Below, piece by piece: positions 5,111 to 7,021 of a DNA stretch of 7,021 bases (within the stretch, counting starts at the first letter, position 1; every line of letters begins with the position of its first letter). The stretch lies in assembly GCA_027021325.1 (NCBI GenBank), contig JALUUN010000571.1:1-7021 (forward strand), written 5' to 3'. Source of the stretch: Planctomycetota bacterium. GTDB taxonomy: Bacteria > Planctomycetota > UBA1135. The notes under the pieces are model-generated. The model did no database searches. It was not told where the DNA came from and was given only the letters and a program-made list of their open reading frames with translations. The position numbers and the translations under genes were made by a program.

Positions 5111-7021
5111 CTACCGGCGGCGGCGGCCGGCCCAGAAGACCAGGAAGAGCAGGACGTAGAGGAGGCCGTCGGCCGTCGCCGCCCCGCCGCCGGTGGCGAC
5201 CCCTCCGCAGCCGCCGCCCCCGCCGCTGGAGGAGGAGGCCTGGGCCTGGAACTGGAAGGTCGCCGGCGCCATGGCACCCTGGCCGCTCGGCAGGATCACG
5301 AGGACCCCGTACTCCCCGGGCTGCCAGGCAGGGGTCACGGACTCGACCTCAGAGGCGCCGAGGACCAGGACTTCCTGGGCGTCCTTGCCGCCGGCCGCGG
5401 TCACGGGATCCACACCGAAGCGGACGGTCCAGGTCTCGCCCAGGTTCTCTCCCAGGATGCGCACGCGGCTGCCGCCGGTGGAGGCACCGCTCCCCGGCGT
5501 CAGGGCGGAGACCACCGGGTCCGGATTGCTCGTGAAGGTGAAAGCACCGGGGACCGTGACCACCTCGCCGCCCGGGTTCTGCAGGGTCAGGTCCACGGTC
5601 CCGGCGGCATGGGCCGGCGTCGTGACGCGCAGCAGCTTGTCGCTCAGGTACTCCACCGTCGCGGGGGTCCCGCCCATCCCCACCACGATCTCGGGGGCGA
5701 AGCCGGTGCCATTCAGGATCACCGTCGTGCCGCCGCTGGTCTGCCCGGCCTCCGGGAACAGGGAGTCGAGGTTGGGGACGGCGGCGAAGGTGAAGGCGTT
5801 CTCCAGACGGCTCTGCTGGCCGCTCGCCGCGTGGATCGAGACGTCCACCGTCCCCGGCGGGTGGGGCGGCGTCACGGCGACCACGGTTCGGGCGTCCACC
5901 CAGCTGACCGAGTCCGCTTCCTTGCCGCCGAACAGGACATAGCCCTCGGCCGGGAGGTTCGTGCCGCTGAGGGTGACCGAGGTCCCGCCGAGGTCGGAGC
6001 CCAGCGTGACGTCCAGAGCGCTCAGGACCGGCCGCGGCGGCACCACCGTCAGGATCCCGGAGACCGCCTCGAAGTCCCCGAGGTCGTCGGAAAGGTAGAG
6101 GTCGTACTCCCCCTCCGGGCAGGTCGAGGCGACCGAGACGGTGCACTGGATCCAGGAGGAACCGCTGCTCACATTGCTCAGGGTGATTCCCGGCGCCAGA
6201 TCCCAGATGTCCATGGTGGCGTCGAAGTTCTCGCCCCAGATCGTCAGGTTGGCCACACTCCCCTGCTCGACCACGACCGGCGTCGAGGCATTGTCCTTCA
6301 GGGCGCTGTTCGGCCGCAGGCTCCAGGATCCGATGTCCTTGGTCTTCCCGGCCTGGACACTGACCGGCGTCGGATTCTCGTGGCCGCCGTAGAAGTCGGC
6401 GCCGAAACTCACCTGCACCGTGCCGTCTCCGGTCAGGTTGCCGCTCGTGAAGCCTCCTTCCACCGGGGCGGCGTAGAGGTAGTAGTCGCCGCCGGACAGG
6501 CCGCGGATCTTCCAGGTGCCGTCCTCGCCGCTCAGGGCCGAACCCTCCATGCGGCCGTCATCCACCCGCACCGCGGCGACGAAGGCACCCTTCAGGTCGT
6601 TGCCGTTGTTCTTGCGCACCTTGCCCTTGAGCACCGCATCCTGGCCCTTGCTGGCGATGGCGATGACCCCGGCCTGGTCGTCGGTGCTGAGGCTCCGGTG
6701 CAGGTACTGGCCGGTGCTGACGTAGGGCCAGAGGGAGGCGGAGATGCTGGGGCTGTGGTCGAGGCCGATGAAGTGACCGATCTCGTGGGTCAGGACATCC
6801 TGGACGTCGAAGGCCCCCGGATTCCCGTCCGTCGCCCAGCTCCAGTCCTTGCCGTTGAAGACGATGTCCGCGTCGGTGATCTGACCGCTGGAAGGCTGGT
6901 ACCAGATCGGGGTCATGGCAACGATGCCGCTGCCGGCGGGAAACAGGCCGGTACTGTTGTTCTCGTCGAAGAGGACGATGTGCTTGTTCGGGTCCGAGAT
7001 GTCCTTGCTCGAGGTCCGAGC
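5111..7021 (-). CDS. Secreted matrixin-like zinc metalloprotease with carboxypeptidase-regulatory-like and IPT/TIG domains and a Cys-containing C-terminal sorting tail; 5' end cut by window edge
   Basis: The frame is open from the right edge to TAG at 5111-5113, giving 636 visible residues. The internal ATG at 6914-6916 is not the start, because conserved protease sequence precedes it (HIVLFDENNSTGLFPAGSG, 14-32). The zinc site is HEIGHFIGLDH (79-89: H79, E80, H83, H89), typical of metzincins of the matrixin type. The Met-turn position reads SLWPY, with Leu97 where Met is usual. A carboxypeptidase-regulatory-like domain follows at about 130-195 (GKVRKNNG, EDGTWKIRGLSGGDYYLYA). A divergent beta-sandwich domain at about 235-327 has a Cys pair in its CTVSVASTC stretch. 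Three IPT/TIG domains occupy about 328-414, 415-498 and 499-595, each with a GG(T/S) strand and an NLP, GF or NLG turn. The tail (596-636) is a Ser/Gly linker, GGGGGCGG (Cys605), a hydrophobic stretch and RRRR. It is probably exported and surface-anchored or processed. The substrate is unknown; adhesion or degradation of extracellular polymers is inference. Confidence 0.93.
   Translation of the reverse strand, partial: ARTSSKDISDPNKHIVLFDENNSTGLFPAGSGIVAMTPIWYQPSSGQITDADIVFNGKDWSWATDGNPGAFDVQDVLTHEIGHFIGLDHSPSISASLWPYVSTGQYLHRSLSTDDQAGVIAIASKGQDAVLKGKVRKNNGNDLKGAFVAAVRVDDGRMEGSALSGEDGTWKIRGLSGGDYYLYAAPVEGGFTSGNLTGDGTVQVSFGADFYGGHENPTPVSVQAGKTKDIGSWSLRPNSALKDNASTPVVVEQGSVANLTIWGENFDATMDIWDLAPGITLSNVSSGSSWIQCTVSVASTCPEGEYDLYLSDDLGDFEAVSGILTVVPPRPVLSALDVTLGSDLGGTSVTLSGTNLPAEGYVLFGGKEADSVSWVDARTVVAVTPPHPPGTVDVSIHAASGQQSRLENAFTFAAVPNLDSLFPEAGQTSGGTTVILNGTGFAPEIVVGMGGTPATVEYLSDKLLRVTTPAHAAGTVDLTLQNPGGEVVTVPGAFTFTSNPDPVVSALTPGSGASTGGSRVRILGENLGETWTVRFGVDPVTAAGGKDAQEVLVLGASEVESVTPAWQPGEYGVLVILPSGQGAMAPATFQFQAQASSSSGGGGGCGGVATGGGAATADGLLYVLLFLVFWAGRRRR
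5114..5236 (-). other. C-terminal sorting signal of the metalloprotease (Gly/Cys motif, membrane segment, Arg cluster)
   Basis: The last 41 residues show the three-part layout of C-terminal protein-sorting tails: a Ser/Gly linker with GGGGGCGG, a hydrophobic segment (LLYVLLFLVFWAG) and RRRR at the end. The single Cys in the Gly motif resembles MYXO-CTERM and Synerg-CTERM tails more than Cys-free GlyGly-CTERM tails. Such tails are known or thought to be cut by a dedicated intramembrane protease; none is in this window. Exact class uncertain. Confidence 0.7.

Noticed and set aside
4363..5277. A 304-codon minus-strand frame starting at 5277 that ends in the exonuclease C-terminus
   Set aside because: Only its last 70 or so residues are real exonuclease sequence. 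The upstream part overlaps the protease gene and reads as Pro/Arg/Ala noise, so the start belongs at 5072 with a frameshift.
6914..6916. ATG as the start of the metalloprotease
   Set aside because: The frame stays open to the window edge and conserved protease sequence with FDENN lies upstream of this ATG, so it is an internal Met and the true start is outside.

Overview
This is a very GC-rich window. All five supported genes lie on the minus strand, so transcription runs from right to left. The envelope features suggest a Gram-negative (diderm) bacterium: a lipoprotein signal with Gly after the lipid-modified Cys, a polysaccharide-type flippase, and a secreted protease with a glycine/cysteine C-terminal sorting tail. 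Such tails are best known from Myxococcota and some other phyla, but the phylum cannot be fixed from this window.

In transcription order: (1) 7021-5111, the 3' part of a matrixin-like secreted metalloprotease. It has the HEIGHFIGLDH zinc motif, a carboxypeptidase-regulatory-like domain, IPT/TIG-type beta-sandwich domains and a Cys-containing membrane/Arg tail. Its start lies beyond the right edge. (2) 5072-4363, a DEDD-type (RNase H-like) 3'-5' exonuclease whose frame is broken by an apparent loss of one G in a G-run at 4569-4572. (3) 4332-2971, a lipoprotein of unrecognised family. (4) 2966-1401, a MOP-superfamily (Wzx-like) flippase with a GTG start and a strong Shine-Dalgarno site inside the end of the lipoprotein gene. 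(5) 1359-1, a cytoplasmic alkaline-phosphatase-superfamily phosphohydrolase/phosphomutase (COG3379-like) running off the left edge just after a candidate last metal-ligand histidine.

The gaps are 38, 30, 4 and 41 bases, so there is no long non-coding stretch, and I see no convincing promoter, terminator, RNA gene, CRISPR array or mobile element. The spacing allows one operon. The lipoprotein and flippase are the most tightly linked pair, probably translationally coupled. With the phosphohydrolase they suggest (inference only) an envelope glycan or lipid-linked intermediate function. The protease and exonuclease have no evident link to that role.

I do not see a clear new multi-gene system. 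The points most worth a second look are the exonuclease frameshift, the Leu in place of the protease's Met-turn Met, the Cys-containing sorting tail, and the unrecognised lipoprotein coupled to the flippase.
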